The translations under genes and the position numbers were made by a program. 64,000 bases of DNA from Lachnospiraceae bacterium (GTDB taxonomy: Bacteria; Bacillota; Clostridia; Lachnospirales; Lachnospiraceae), in NCBI GenBank assembly GCA_009911505.1, contig QXXL01000094.1, forward strand, positions 1 through 64,000, given 5' to 3'. The notes beneath the pieces are model-generated. The model was not told the DNA's origin, searched no databases, and saw only the letters and a program-made list of their open reading frames with translations. Position 1 is the first letter of the stretch, and every line of letters begins with the position of its first letter. This document shows positions 24,471 to 33,230 of the stretch, in pieces.

Positions 24471-25110
24471 AAAGTAGCTATTGATGAAATCCTTTTAGAT
24501 TTATTGGAATCGAATCTTCGTCAAAGGGTTTTGGGTAATACTAATCCCGTGAAACTTGGAAGATGTTTTGAATTTTTAAACAATTGGTATGGTTTCATAC
24601 AAGGAACTAATCAATATAGCTTCACAAAAGTTTTGTGTAGCTCTGAAAAACATACTCCTAAAAATCAAACTGAATTGGCAGAATCATATGGTATAACGCA
24701 ACAAACTATGAATAATTATATGAGAATGGCAAGTATGATACCAGAATTGGAAGATTTAGTTGATACAGGAATTGTTACAAAAGATACAGTTCTTGCAATC
24801 ATAAAATTCAAATCTTCGTGCTTTGATATCAAATAACTTTGGTCGGCGAAAGAATGATCCTGTTAAGGATAGAAAAGCGTTGGCTACTTATGTTGAGTTA
24901 AAAGGATATAAACATGGAGAAATGGGAAATGGTAGAAAGAAGACATGTCAAAATGGCACTTCTACTCTCGATGAAATAGCAAAAGAACTTAATATGTCTA
25001 AGCGTAATCTTCAAAGAGCATTACGCATAGAACGTAATCTCACAGATTCAATGAAAGAATTATTAGATACGGGTGAGATCACGAAAACTTTTGCATCAGA
25101 TACAACATAA
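24471..25110 (+). pseudogene. Decayed ParB-like gene
   Basis: Two overlapping frames (24471-24836 and 24823-25110) together read as a ParB/plasmid-partition-like protein. VAIDEILLDLLESNLRQRVL and NPVKLGRC come first. An HTH (NQTELAESYGITQQTMNNYM) with PELEDLVDTGIVTKDTVLAI follows in one frame. In the other come RRKNDPVKDRKALATYVELK and a second HTH (STLDEIAKELNMSKRNLQRA). The 5' end has no start codon and the halves are out of frame, so the gene is disrupted. The spacer-type terminator at about 25131-25222 follows. Confidence 0.6.
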
Positions 25111-25380
25111 CCTATTCAAATTCAAAATTAAATAATAGAATAACGCTCTATATGCGATTATTATTTTGTTAATGCATAATCTTACAGGATTGGATTTTAA
25201 TAACGCCATACAGAGCGTTTTTATACGTCTTGAAAACGTGATTTCATGGCAGACTCTTGATATTCAATAATATAATGTGTTTAGCTAATAATCTGTAGTT
25301 CCTACCAAATATTGCATTTGAAATTAGTAAAGTAATTAGTTATAATAGGTATTACATAGGTTAAGCTTGGAGGGATACAG

Positions 25381-25899
25381 ATGGAAGAAAATAAAAATCA
25401 AACAACATTAACACAAAAGGATTATCAAAAAAAATATGATAAGAAAACGAAGATGGTTTCTGTAAAGTATGTATTATCTGATATGAAAGATTACATAAGA
25501 TTGAAGGAATATCTTGACAGAACTGGTCAAACTGCAAATAGTTTTATTAAAGATCTGATAAATGATTTTTTTGAACATAAAAAATATGAAATCAATGAGG
25601 AAAGAATAGCAGATTATTATAAGGATTATAATGTAGAGATGGAACTGTTGGACAAATTAAAAACTATGGTGGGAAATAAAAGGTTTGATATTATTATGAA
25701 TTATTATAAAAGCGATATAGAGTCAGAAATATATGATGCTTTTATAGGGAAAGGGGAGTGCTTTGACGAATGGATAGAGCAATTCTTATTGGATGTTGAA
25801 TGTGGAGATGTTGATATAAATGTATCTGATGAGGAATTTAGGGAGATGATTAGTCATAGTATGTCAGGAAGTATAGGATGTATAGCTTGCTATGTCTGA
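25381..25899 (+). CDS. Hypothetical protein, 172 aa, possible RHH N-terminus
   Basis: TTGGAGG lies ahead of ATG. Residues 25-65 (MVSVKYVLSDMKDYIRLKEY, then TANSFIKDLINDFF) have the strand-helix-helix order of a ribbon-helix-helix DNA-binding domain. The rest is acidic and unassigned. The sequence AATAGGTATTACATAG occurs both about 40 bp upstream (near 25344) and just downstream (near 25948), which could be operator sites. Confidence 0.55.
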   Translation: MEENKNQTTLTQKDYQKKYDKKTKMVSVKYVLSDMKDYIRLKEYLDRTGQTANSFIKDLINDFFEHKKYEINEERIADYYKDYNVEMELLDKLKTMVGNKRFDIIMNYYKSDIESEIYDAFIGKGECFDEWIEQFLLDVECGDVDINVSDEEFREMISHSMSGSIGCIACYV

Positions 25900-25969
25900 T
25901 TTTCACTACCATAGTTTAATAAATTTGTCAAGTGCTTCAAAAATAAAAATAGGTATTACATAGTAAATA

Positions 25970-26013
25970 GATGAAACACTATATGTAGATTGAAAAGTCT
26001 ATATATAGTGTTT
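25970..26013 (+). terminator. Terminator
   Basis: AACACTATAT and ATATAGTGTT form a stem followed by TTTTTAA. The remaining spacer to 26276 shows no gene. Confidence 0.75.
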
Positions 26014-26276
26014 TTTTAATTAGTGAAAAATTAATTATATGGAAAGCTAGAATAAATAATAGAGAAATATATATCAATCCTTATTATTGAAAATGGTAAG
26101 GGTGTATCAAATGAACGCCAAATTGAAAAAAGTATAAACCTGTTACTTCTACATTTGAAATGTCAATTTTTTTGATTTCTTAGTAAACCCAATGGAGAAA
26201 TATATAGTGGACGGTGAAAATTAGCTGTCTGAAGAAAAACAATAAAAATATAAAAGAAAAACGGAGGGAACCAGTA

Positions 26277-26597
26277 ATGAGACATTTATCAATGGAAGAA
26301 TTTAAACTGGAATTGGAACAATTAAGCTCAAAAGGGATGAAATTTGATGTAAAAAGTCAGGGATCAGGAAACATTTACTTGTCAATTTGTGGCTGTGATG
26401 TGTCAGTTTACCAGGAAAATGAAGAACTTTGTGGAGAAATCATTATAGAAAAACCAGTAGCAAACATGAAATTTACGATTGATTTTGATGCAGTGGATCT
26501 TGTGTTCAAGGAAAATGATACTGATTTTTATTTGCAGATGGAAGGCAACATGTGTATGTCGGATATTGTGATCAGTGCAACGTATTATACACTCTAA
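26277..26597 (+). CDS. Hypothetical protein, 106 aa
   Basis: GGAGGG stands a few bases before ATG 26277. After an N-terminal helix (MEEFKLELEQLSSKGMKFDV) the protein is all beta (GNIYLSICGCDVSVY and further strands). A relative with the same flavour may be the gene at 27401. No family recognised. Confidence 0.55.
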   Translation: MRHLSMEEFKLELEQLSSKGMKFDVKSQGSGNIYLSICGCDVSVYQENEELCGEIIIEKPVANMKFTIDFDAVDLVFKENDTDFYLQMEGNMCMSDIVISATYYTL

Positions 26598-26752
26598 TAT
26601 CGTAAGATTTCTTTTCCGTTTGGAGAAGTAATCATATAGATGGAACGAATGATAGGGTATGCTCCTGTCACATCAAATAACTTTGAACCGGGAACTGGCG
26701 AAAGGTCAGTTCTCCACAATAAAAAATATTTAAAATATGGAGGACAAGCAGT

Positions 26753-26881
26753 ATGACAAATTTAAGTTTAGACCAATTAAGAAAAGCATCAGGAGCATTT
26801 ATCACAGAATCAGATTTCCAGGTAATAGAGCTGCAATATTCATTTAGGTTGTATAGCACTAACAAGCCGCCTTGCATATAA
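26753..26881 (+). CDS. Small hypothetical protein, 42 aa
   Basis: ATGGAGGACAAGC precedes this ATG, a strong ribosome site. The peptide (MTNLSLDQLRKASGAFITES...) is short and polar. A hairpin GGGAACTG/CAGTTCTC lies upstream at about 26689-26715. It may be a truncated gene. Confidence 0.4.
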   Translation: MTNLSLDQLRKASGAFITESDFQVIELQYSFRLYSTNKPPCI

Positions 26882-26931
26882 AGCATGTTGCATTAAGTAA
26901 TATATTCTGAGCTAAGTATTTTGCGTTGAGT

Positions 26932-26993
26932 TGGGTTATGTTGAGCCGAGTTGTGACAAGTTAAGTTTCGTTACGTCATGCTGAGAAGAATTG
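26932..26993. repeat. Pentamer-periodic tract 2
   Basis: About a dozen consecutive five-base steps mostly of form NNGTT (GCGTT, GAGTT, GGGTT, ATGTT, GAGCC, GAGTT, GTGAC, AAGTT, AAGTT, TCGTT). It parallels tract 1 at 18405-18500 and lies just upstream of the gene at 27061. Confidence 0.5.
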
Positions 26994-27060
26994 TATAGGC
27001 AGGTCATGATTACTTTATTATGGTCTGCCAATAAAAATCAAAAAAGGAGTGTATAAAGTC

Positions 27061-27396
27061 ATGAGAAGAACTACAACACAGAAATTACAACAGGTGATTA
27101 CAAATAACCTGTTACATATTACAAAAGCAGAGATTTACAACAAAACTACACAAGAAACAGAAACAATTCCAAATGACAATTTTTTAGAATCGTTTGATTT
27201 TCTTTGTGAAGCTATATTTTCACAGTGTATCGGATGGTACTATGAGAAAAATATTAAAACAAAAGATTATGAAATCGAATGTTGTCGCCGGGATGGATCT
27301 GTTGATGTCATTATTACGGCATATTTTCGTAAAAGTGATGGTGTAAATGAAGAAGATATAGATGAAATGTTGCTGAAAATTGAGGAGGAGGAATGA
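27061..27396 (+). CDS. Hypothetical protein, 111 aa
   Basis: ATG 27061 follows AAAAAGGAG at 11 bases. The protein is alpha/beta (FLESFDFLCEAIFSQCIGWY, VDVIITAYFRK) and ends in an acidic stretch. The next gene starts five bases after its stop, so they are probably coupled. No family recognised. Confidence 0.55.
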   Translation: MRRTTTQKLQQVITNNLLHITKAEIYNKTTQETETIPNDNFLESFDFLCEAIFSQCIGWYYEKNIKTKDYEIECCRRDGSVDVIITAYFRKSDGVNEEDIDEMLLKIEEEE

Positions 27397-27400
27397 GCCG

Positions 27401-27799
27401 ATGGCAAAAGATGATTTCACGAATAAAAACATATTTGAACTTATGGAAGTGCCTATAGAAAAATTAAAGGAACTGTCAATAAAAGAATTTACAGAAGAGA
27501 TTAACGGCAAAAGGGTACATATCCATCCGTTTACAGAGAACAAATGTCTAGATGTAAATGGGAATATCTATATTTCCGCTACAAATGTAAATATACTGAT
27601 ACAAAAGGAATCCGATGGACATAGGATCGGCATTTGGGGAGTGTCAAACGCAGATTCACAATTATATGTCAATTTATCAGAGAGTTTCATATTTGGAATA
27701 TATTCATATAGGAATGGTAAAAGTTACAGGGTTTCTTTTGAAGGTAATAGTCCTGATTTATTGATTATTGTTGTTGGTGGGAGAGTAGACAGGAAATAA
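27401..27799 (+). CDS. Hypothetical protein, 132 aa
   Basis: GAGGAGGAATG lies upstream; ATG 27401 is the first good start. Strand-rich protein (VHIHPFTENKCLDVNGNIYI, HRIGIWGVSNADSQLYVNLS). It follows the 27061 gene directly. No family recognised. Confidence 0.55.
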   Translation: MAKDDFTNKNIFELMEVPIEKLKELSIKEFTEEINGKRVHIHPFTENKCLDVNGNIYISATNVNILIQKESDGHRIGIWGVSNADSQLYVNLSESFIFGIYSYRNGKSYRVSFEGNSPDLLIIVVGGRVDRK

Positions 27800-27898
27800 A
27801 TATAGAAGTAGGTAGTAGTGAGCGGGAAAAGTTTTGACAAGGTATTCACCACTAAAGACAGATTGGAGGAATGATTTATTACGAGCGAAAGAACTAAT

Positions 27899-28069
27899 AT
27901 GTGTACAGTGAGATCATTAGCATTGGCAAATTATTTATGCAATAACGGATTCAAGATACAAAAAGTAGTTGATTCAGAGAAGAATCCGCAATTTAAGATA
28001 TTTCTGTTTGAGGACAATAAATCTGTAAGAAATATGATTACTAAATATCTCTCCCAAAGGGAGGTGTAG
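27899..28069 (+). CDS. DUF5659-like small protein (second copy), 56 aa
   Basis: RSLALANYLCNNGFKIQKVV and FKIFLFEDNKSVRNMI repeat the strand-helix-KxGF-strand-FxF-helix layout of the protein at 3305. The best ribosome site (TTGGAGG, 27874-27880) is 18 bases before ATG 27899 but at ideal distance from an in-frame ATT at 27887, so initiation may be unusual. Seven bases separate it from the helicase gene. Confidence 0.6.
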   Translation: MCTVRSLALANYLCNNGFKIQKVVDSEKNPQFKIFLFEDNKSVRNMITKYLSQREV

Positions 28070-28075
28070 CATTTA

Positions 28076-29671
28076 TTGACCAAACGCAGCAAAAAGAAAC
28101 TATGGGTATCGGAACTAATAGGAAACGATTATAAAAATTGGAACAATGAATTTGTAATTTTGGATTGTGGTACTGGTTGTGGAAAAAGTTACTTTTGTGT
28201 CCATGTTTTAGGAAATTATGCAAAGCTACAAAGAAAGAAAATCCTTTATCTTTGCAATCGTAGGAAGTTGCGAAACCAGATATATGATGATGTAAAACGG
28301 TCTGGATTAAGAAATGTTATCTATGTAACTACATATCAGTTTCTTCAACAGAGCATCCAAGAGAACAAAAAACTTAATAACTATGACTATATTGTTGCTG
28401 ATGAATGTCATTATTTTACAACGGACGCAACATTTAATGATTATACAGATGTTTCATATAATTATATCATGAAACAAAAGCAGTCTGTGATTCTATTTGT
28501 AAGTGCTACAGCAAAGACATATTTCAGATATTTGCTTGATACAAATAAAGTCAAAAAGAAGAACTATTACAGACTGGACAAAGATTATTCATATGTAGAT
28601 AAGGTGTATTACTATCAAGGCGAGGAACTTATAAGCATAATTGATGATATTTTGGAAAATGAAAAGGACAGTAAAATTGTTGTATTCTGTAATGTGGGTT
28701 CCAGAATAATTGATATGAGCAAGGTTTATAAGGACAAGGCACATTATTATTGCTCTAAATCTACCAAAGATGCAAAGCTGAGAGAATTATGCGGATGGAA
28801 CGAAAACAAGCCTGATAACTGCATCAAATATTATTCAGATGAACTTACTACATTTGAGAAAAAAATATTGTTTACTACGTCTGTTTTGGATAACGGTGTT
28901 GATCTGAAAGATGAACGTATAAAACATATTTTCACAGAAATTATTGATATAGATACAATGATTCAGTCATTAGGACGTAAGAGGCATTTAGAAGGAAAAG
29001 ATGATACTTGTACTTTTTACATAAGAGAATATCAGAAAAAGGGAATACAAGGATTTATCAATCAAACTAAATGGCAGCTTGATCCAGTGAAATTGTATAA
29101 GGAAGATTACCAGAAATTCTATGAAGAATATGGAAATGGTAAAAAGCGTTGGAGATTACAGAAGAATAAGATATTTTATTCGTTCTTCAAGGAAAATAAA
29201 ATAGTCGGACAAGTAAAAATCAATGAGTGTAAATATAGAAAATACAGTCAGGATTATAATACTTTTTCACTGATGAAAGAGATTGGACATATACAATATC
29301 TTGAACTGATGTTAGCTGAAGAACTGGTGGATAAGAGTGAATCTATTATTGTCAATGTCAAACAGATGGATTTATTCTTGGAGTTCTTAAAATCACTTGA
29401 AGGGAAACGGCTATATCAGAATGATAGAAATTATATCAAAGAAGAATTTGAAACAATCGGTGTCAAATTACGGTATACAGGTATCAATACTTTTAATGGA
29501 GCATTGGAAGATAACTATAAAGAACTGTATGATTGCAGATTTTATAGCAAAGATGCTGATGGGAATATACTGGTTGATAAAAGAAGGAAGCTGGATAATG
29601 GGTTAAATAATCCAAACAGAGATAAAACATATTGGATTTTAAAGAAAAGGGAGGAAACGGAGCCACCCTAA
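28076..29671 (+). CDS. SF2 helicase-like ATPase, 531 aa (TTG start)
   Basis: A DEAD/DEAH-type translocase. Motif I is LDCGTGCGKSYF near residue 32, motif II is YIVADECHYF near 110, motif III is VSATAK, and the second RecA domain includes LFTTSVLDNGVDL and MIQSLGRKRH (motifs V and VI). TTG 28076 follows GGGAGG. The C-terminal 180 residues are not recognised. It resembles the phage-type helicases that act in replication or recombination. Tandem stem-loops begin two bases after the stop. Confidence 0.8.
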   Translation: MTKRSKKKLWVSELIGNDYKNWNNEFVILDCGTGCGKSYFCVHVLGNYAKLQRKKILYLCNRRKLRNQIYDDVKRSGLRNVIYVTTYQFLQQSIQENKKLNNYDYIVADECHYFTTDATFNDYTDVSYNYIMKQKQSVILFVSATAKTYFRYLLDTNKVKKKNYYRLDKDYSYVDKVYYYQGEELISIIDDILENEKDSKIVVFCNVGSRIIDMSKVYKDKAHYYCSKSTKDAKLRELCGWNENKPDNCIKYYSDELTTFEKKILFTTSVLDNGVDLKDERIKHIFTEIIDIDTMIQSLGRKRHLEGKDDTCTFYIREYQKKGIQGFINQTKWQLDPVKLYKEDYQKFYEEYGNGKKRWRLQKNKIFYSFFKENKIVGQVKINECKYRKYSQDYNTFSLMKEIGHIQYLELMLAEELVDKSESIIVNVKQMDLFLEFLKSLEGKRLYQNDRNYIKEEFETIGVKLRYTGINTFNGALEDNYKELYDCRFYSKDADGNILVDKRRKLDNGLNNPNRDKTYWILKKREETEPP

Positions 29672-29672
29672 T

Positions 29673-29803
29673 TTGGGGTAGGATTCACCAAAATGTATTT
29701 ATATAGATAATTGTGGATTTTACCCCAAGATAATAACGGATATAAAAGTGGGGTAAGATTCACACAGATGTATTATATATCATATTTGTGGATTCTCCCC
29801 CAA
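29673..29803 (+). ncRNA. Two tandem related hairpins
   Basis: Hairpin A pairs 29673-29688 with 29713-29728 over 16 continuous base pairs, including three G-T pairs that would be G-U in plus-strand RNA. Hairpin B (about 29748-29763 with 29788-29803) has the same GGGGTARGATTCAC arm but imperfect pairing. They are neither simple terminators (no T-run) nor coding. Confidence 0.55.
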
Positions 29804-29832
29804 AGAAAAATATCTGCTTACAAACAGATATC

Positions 29833-29906
29833 ATTATTGGACAGACTGGCATATTGTGAAGCCGCCGTCTTTGCGGCGAAACAATGTGACAGGATGCTCC
29901 AATAAT
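29833..29906 (+). ncRNA. 74-nt long hairpin with symmetric GAA/GAA loop
   Basis: ATTATTGGA (29833-29841) pairs with TCCAATAAT (29898-29906). After an asymmetric internal loop, CATATTGT pairs with ACAATGTG (one G-U). Then GAA faces GAA, and GCCGC/GCGGC closes the top. No family is recognised, but the order of helices is unlikely to be chance. Confidence 0.5.
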
Positions 29907-30005
29907 AATCAAGGACTAAATTCAGAAAAGGACAGCTATGCTGGACTTTGAGGAATTTAGGCTGTGTCTACCGTCGGAGACAACATAAAAGGAGACTGAT
30001 TATTT

Positions 30006-30332
30006 ATGACAAAACAAGATAAAGAGAATTTAAAGAATAAGAAATTGACAGATTCATTATTGATATCATGTTTGGCAGCTTGTGAACCAGTAATAAGTAA
30101 GAATGCTTATCTTGAAAAGAAATGGTGTCATGATTATAAGGACTATGGAGGATACCATGCAACACGTCTTGAATGGATGGGATACAGGGAAAAATTGCGT
30201 TCTATATTATTGCCTATATATTCTATGAAAATGATTATTCAGATGACTAAGGGATGTAAAGATAAAGCAACTCAGAAAGAAGTGCTGAGTGTGATTGGTT
30301 TGATAGACAAGAATGATTATGAGTTGGTGTAG
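30006..30332 (+). CDS. Hypothetical protein, 108 aa
   Basis: AAAAGGAG precedes ATG. Charged N-terminus, several Cys residues (SCLAACEP) and a YKDYGGYHATRLEWMGYREK centre. No family recognised. First of a run of small genes separated by structured spacers. Confidence 0.55.
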   Translation: MTKQDKENLKNKKLTDSLLISCLAACEPVISKNAYLEKKWCHDYKDYGGYHATRLEWMGYREKLRSILLPIYSMKMIIQMTKGCKDKATQKEVLSVIGLIDKNDYELV

Positions 30333-30413
30333 TCCCTGACAGTAGGCAGCCACCGCAAAAGCGGCGGTGACTGATTAGTTCGCAATCTGGCGATTGCTCA
30401 CTTGGATATTTTA
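30331..30413 (+). ncRNA. Structured intercistronic element, copy 1
   Basis: CTGACAGT and GGCA are followed by a GC-rich stem (CACCGC/GCGG-GGTG), then GTTCGCAATC and GATTGCTCAC, which form a hairpin with small TC internal loops. The same order occurs at 31008-31082. Confidence 0.55.
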
Positions 30414-30432
30414 TGGATAGGAGAAAAAGAAG

Positions 30433-30774
30433 ATGGATAAGGAAGATATTATGAAAATAGATAGACCAATAGATACAGAAAAACTAATTAACTCAGATGG
30501 CAATATAAGTATACCTATGAAATTCAAATTGCATCAAAAAGTCTATCATCCTAGAATTACGGAACAAAGAAAACTATTGGATGTTAGAGAATATTATATT
30601 GTAAAAATTGCTATTAGCATAGATAGAAATTTCACATCTATTTATTATTATGCTTCACCTTATAAGGAAAAAGTTAGAGGACAATTATTCCGTGAAGGAA
30701 ACCAACTATTTGATTCATATGAAAAAGCATTGGAACATGCAAAAGAAGAAGGATGTAATGTAGAAAATACATAA
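30433..30774 (+). CDS. Hypothetical protein, 113 aa
   Basis: AGGAG nine bases upstream of ATG 30433. FKLHQKVYHPRITEQRKLLD and VREYYIVKIAIS are strand-like, and the C-terminal helix reads YEKALEHAKEEG. Beta-rich, unassigned. Confidence 0.55.
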   Translation: MDKEDIMKIDRPIDTEKLINSDGNISIPMKFKLHQKVYHPRITEQRKLLDVREYYIVKIAISIDRNFTSIYYYASPYKEKVRGQLFREGNQLFDSYEKALEHAKEEGCNVENT

Positions 30775-30805
30775 TAACTGGTATTGAGAAGGAGAAATGG
30801 AATTA

Positions 30806-30988
30806 ATGGAGCAAAGATTTATTCAACATGGAGATGATTTTATTGTTATAACTGGGAATACTCGTTGTACAAATGGGGATTGCCCATATATCAAAGAGGT
30901 AGGAGACTGTACAGGTGATATTGAGAATTGTGAATATCGGCAGCAAAGAAATGATGCGTTTGTTAATTATACCTTTGATGGCCTTTAA
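30806..30988 (+). CDS. Cys-rich small protein, 60 aa
   Basis: Four cysteines spaced CTNGDCPYIKEVGDC and NCEY suggest a small zinc or disulphide knuckle. GAGAAGGAG is followed by two candidate ATGs (30797, 30806); the second has better spacing. No family recognised. Confidence 0.5.
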   Translation: MEQRFIQHGDDFIVITGNTRCTNGDCPYIKEVGDCTGDIENCEYRQQRNDAFVNYTFDGL

Positions 30989-31007
30989 TGATGATAGGAA
31001 AGCTATA

Positions 31008-31082
31008 GTTCACTGACAGTTAGGCAATCGCTTGCAAAAAGCGCAGCTCATGCCTCCGTTTCGCAATCTGAAGATTGCTTAC
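31008..31082 (+). ncRNA. Structured intercistronic element, copy 2
   Basis: CTGACAGT, then GGCA pairing with TGCC around a GC/GC stem with an A-rich loop, then GTTTCGCAATC/GATTGCTTAC. It keeps the helices of copy 1 at 30331 with changed bases and loops. Confidence 0.55.
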
Positions 31083-31119
31083 GGGTTTATATTTTTTTGG
31101 TAAAGGAGATAAAGGGATA

Positions 31120-31674
31120 ATGACAAAATTACAAAGGTTAATTGACATAGCAAATAAGGAATATGACGGACATTTTACACTGATGAAATTTACTACTGAT
31201 TGGGGATGTTGTTTCGGTACATTGGATAATACGCATGTAGCAAGTTACAAAATGTCACATGGAAATACAATGAGTGAAGCAATTAAAAGATGCATTGCAA
31301 ATAGGACAGACAGCCACCTTATAAGATGTATGGAAAGTGGGAAGATGATACATATTTATGATGAATTTGGTAATGCTTCTAATCTGTTTCTAGGCGATGA
31401 TATAAAAGTCATACGGAATAACGGGAAAGAAAGCAAAGGCAAATATCTTGGCGAGTGCTGCAAATATCGTGAATCTGGACATTGGCATTATACAATCCCA
31501 TTACATCCAGATAATTACTGCAATTATTGCTATCCTAATGGCAGTAAGAAGTATATTTCCATAGATGAATTGCCAAATGGGAAACAAATAAGGATCAGTG
31601 ATGCATCCGCAAGCACAAGAATAGATGAAACAACGATAGATAGGATTATTGTATTGGAGCATAAGAGGGAATAA
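31120..31674 (+). CDS. Hypothetical protein, 184 aa
   Basis: TAAAGGAG precedes ATG 31120. MTKLQRLIDIANKEYDGHFT and TTDWGCCFGTLDN begin the protein, and the C-terminal half has a CxxC-like HPDNYCNYCYPNGSKKY. The start resembles small proteins common in clostridial mobile DNA, but I cannot name a function. Confidence 0.55.
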   Translation: MTKLQRLIDIANKEYDGHFTLMKFTTDWGCCFGTLDNTHVASYKMSHGNTMSEAIKRCIANRTDSHLIRCMESGKMIHIYDEFGNASNLFLGDDIKVIRNNGKESKGKYLGECCKYRESGHWHYTIPLHPDNYCNYCYPNGSKKYISIDELPNGKQIRISDASASTRIDETTIDRIIVLEHKRE

Positions 31675-31753
31675 TTTATTCCATTTGCACATTAGCAATC
31701 ATAGATAGAATCCGTATTTATTTTTGTGTTACAGAATCAAGGAGATAGCATAA

Positions 31754-32839
31754 ATGGCAAATAAGAAAGAGATCAAATTTAAAACAAAGATATTCTATGA
31801 AAATAAAATCTATCTTACATTATCTGATGTGTCAAAAGCATTGAACTATCCAACAAAGCAGTCGTTTATAGACGCACACAATGACATTATAACCAAGATC
31901 AAAGGAATAGGAGAATGTATTCCTGAAATAGATTATAACAGTTTGCTTGTAAAGGACGATAAGGCTTTATTAAAGCAGAAACATATCGACATTACAAAGG
32001 TAGATACACTTAGAAGCAAAATAGAAATGGTAACAAGTATGTATCCTCTTAAATTAGCATTTGGCAAGGGATATTTTGACTTAATGGCTAAAAAACATGG
32101 CTGTATGTCTATTGAGGAATATATTTTAAAATATGACCTTCCAGAAGAAGAGCAGAAATGTTTGAAAGAAATCCAGGAACACAGGAAAAGCAATACATAT
32201 TATAAAGAGGAAGTAAATGCTTTATATGATAAAACAAAGCTGGATATTGATAAACTCAGGCAATGTGGGCTTGATGTGCAGGTTATGACACAGATTACCA
32301 GTAATGGGCGTATGAAGCTGATTTCTTATATTGTGGGAGTAGGAGTATTTATTGAATTTAGTTCCTATGATTATCATGAATGGGGAAATATCGGCATTGA
32401 TGAAAAAGGGGATATATTAGTTCCATATTTCAATTATGATGACCATCCAGAGGACGGGGAACAGATTATAAATCTTACCAATGCAGATATTGACAGGGAT
32501 TTCCGTAAATATAGCATTATGGAGAATCTTGCGTGGTGTATTGAGAATTTAGAAGTCGAATCGTTAGAAGATTATGAGCATGAAGTTTTCGGTTATCACA
32601 GTGACACGGTTGATTTTGAGCTAAATATTGAATTGCTGGTAAAAATGGTTAAAACAGATTCGTCAAATACTGTATATGTGGATGGGATTGTAGCATGTGA
32701 AGAGGATGTATATATAACTGATTTTGATGGACAAAAAGTGTTTGGGATACAGGAGGGGAATAATGGACAGGGAAATTGTTGTACAAAATATTATGGTCAA
32801 TTATGGCAAATATGGAATTACGGAAGAGATGGTGAATAA
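31754..32839 (+). CDS. Hypothetical protein, 361 aa
   Basis: AAGGAG precedes ATG. An N-terminal 50 residues (IYLTLSDVSKALNYPTKQSF) have a MerR/HTH-like look. The remainder includes YYKEEVNALYDKTKLDIDKL and an acidic beta-rich part. The last 25 residues are read from the next gene's 5' end in another frame. One extra G in the GGGG at 32755-32758 would give a stop 3 codons later, so the true C-terminus may be near 32764 and this end may be a recent frameshift. Confidence 0.5.
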   Translation: MANKKEIKFKTKIFYENKIYLTLSDVSKALNYPTKQSFIDAHNDIITKIKGIGECIPEIDYNSLLVKDDKALLKQKHIDITKVDTLRSKIEMVTSMYPLKLAFGKGYFDLMAKKHGCMSIEEYILKYDLPEEEQKCLKEIQEHRKSNTYYKEEVNALYDKTKLDIDKLRQCGLDVQVMTQITSNGRMKLISYIVGVGVFIEFSSYDYHEWGNIGIDEKGDILVPYFNYDDHPEDGEQIINLTNADIDRDFRKYSIMENLAWCIENLEVESLEDYEHEVFGYHSDTVDFELNIELLVKMVKTDSSNTVYVDGIVACEEDVYITDFDGQKVFGIQEGNNGQGNCCTKYYGQLWQIWNYGRDGE

Positions 32840-33086
32840 TGTTATTGATATTGGCTTAGAAGGTGGGTTGACGTATGAATTTATTTATTATGACATATGC
32901 AGAAAGATTTCTGAAATAACAGGTGAGGAATTTGTCTGTACATCTTCAGATATGGCGCGGGCCTTTAATATGAGTGATGATGAAATGCAGAAGATAATTG
33001 AGGAAGCAAGGGAAGAACTGATTAATTCTGGCGAAGATCCGGATAAATATTTTAAAGAGGTTCCAGTGCAAAGATTTATGATGTAA
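32763..33086 (+). CDS. Hypothetical protein, 107 aa
   Basis: AGGAGGGG just before ATG 32763. Helical protein with EEMVNNVIDIGLEGGLTYEF and MSDDEMQKIIEEAREELI. It overlaps the previous annotated end by 77 bases in a different frame, probably because of the upstream indel. No family recognised. Confidence 0.55.
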   Translation: MDREIVVQNIMVNYGKYGITEEMVNNVIDIGLEGGLTYEFIYYDICRKISEITGEEFVCTSSDMARAFNMSDDEMQKIIEEAREELINSGEDPDKYFKEVPVQRFMM

Positions 33087-33230
33087 CAATAATATAGTGG
33101 CCTGTCTGTGGATGGATAAAGAGAATTATGAGGGATGCCTTATCTCTGCCATTTTGATTTAGGAGCAGTTGGTTTAAACAAAACGATGAAAACAATTTGA
33201 AGGAGGATACAAATAATTAACGGTACAAAA

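Noticed and set aside
29711..29905. 64-codon frame across the tandem hairpins
   Set aside because: No ribosome site, and both hairpins and a long structured stem fall inside it, so it is unlikely to be coding.
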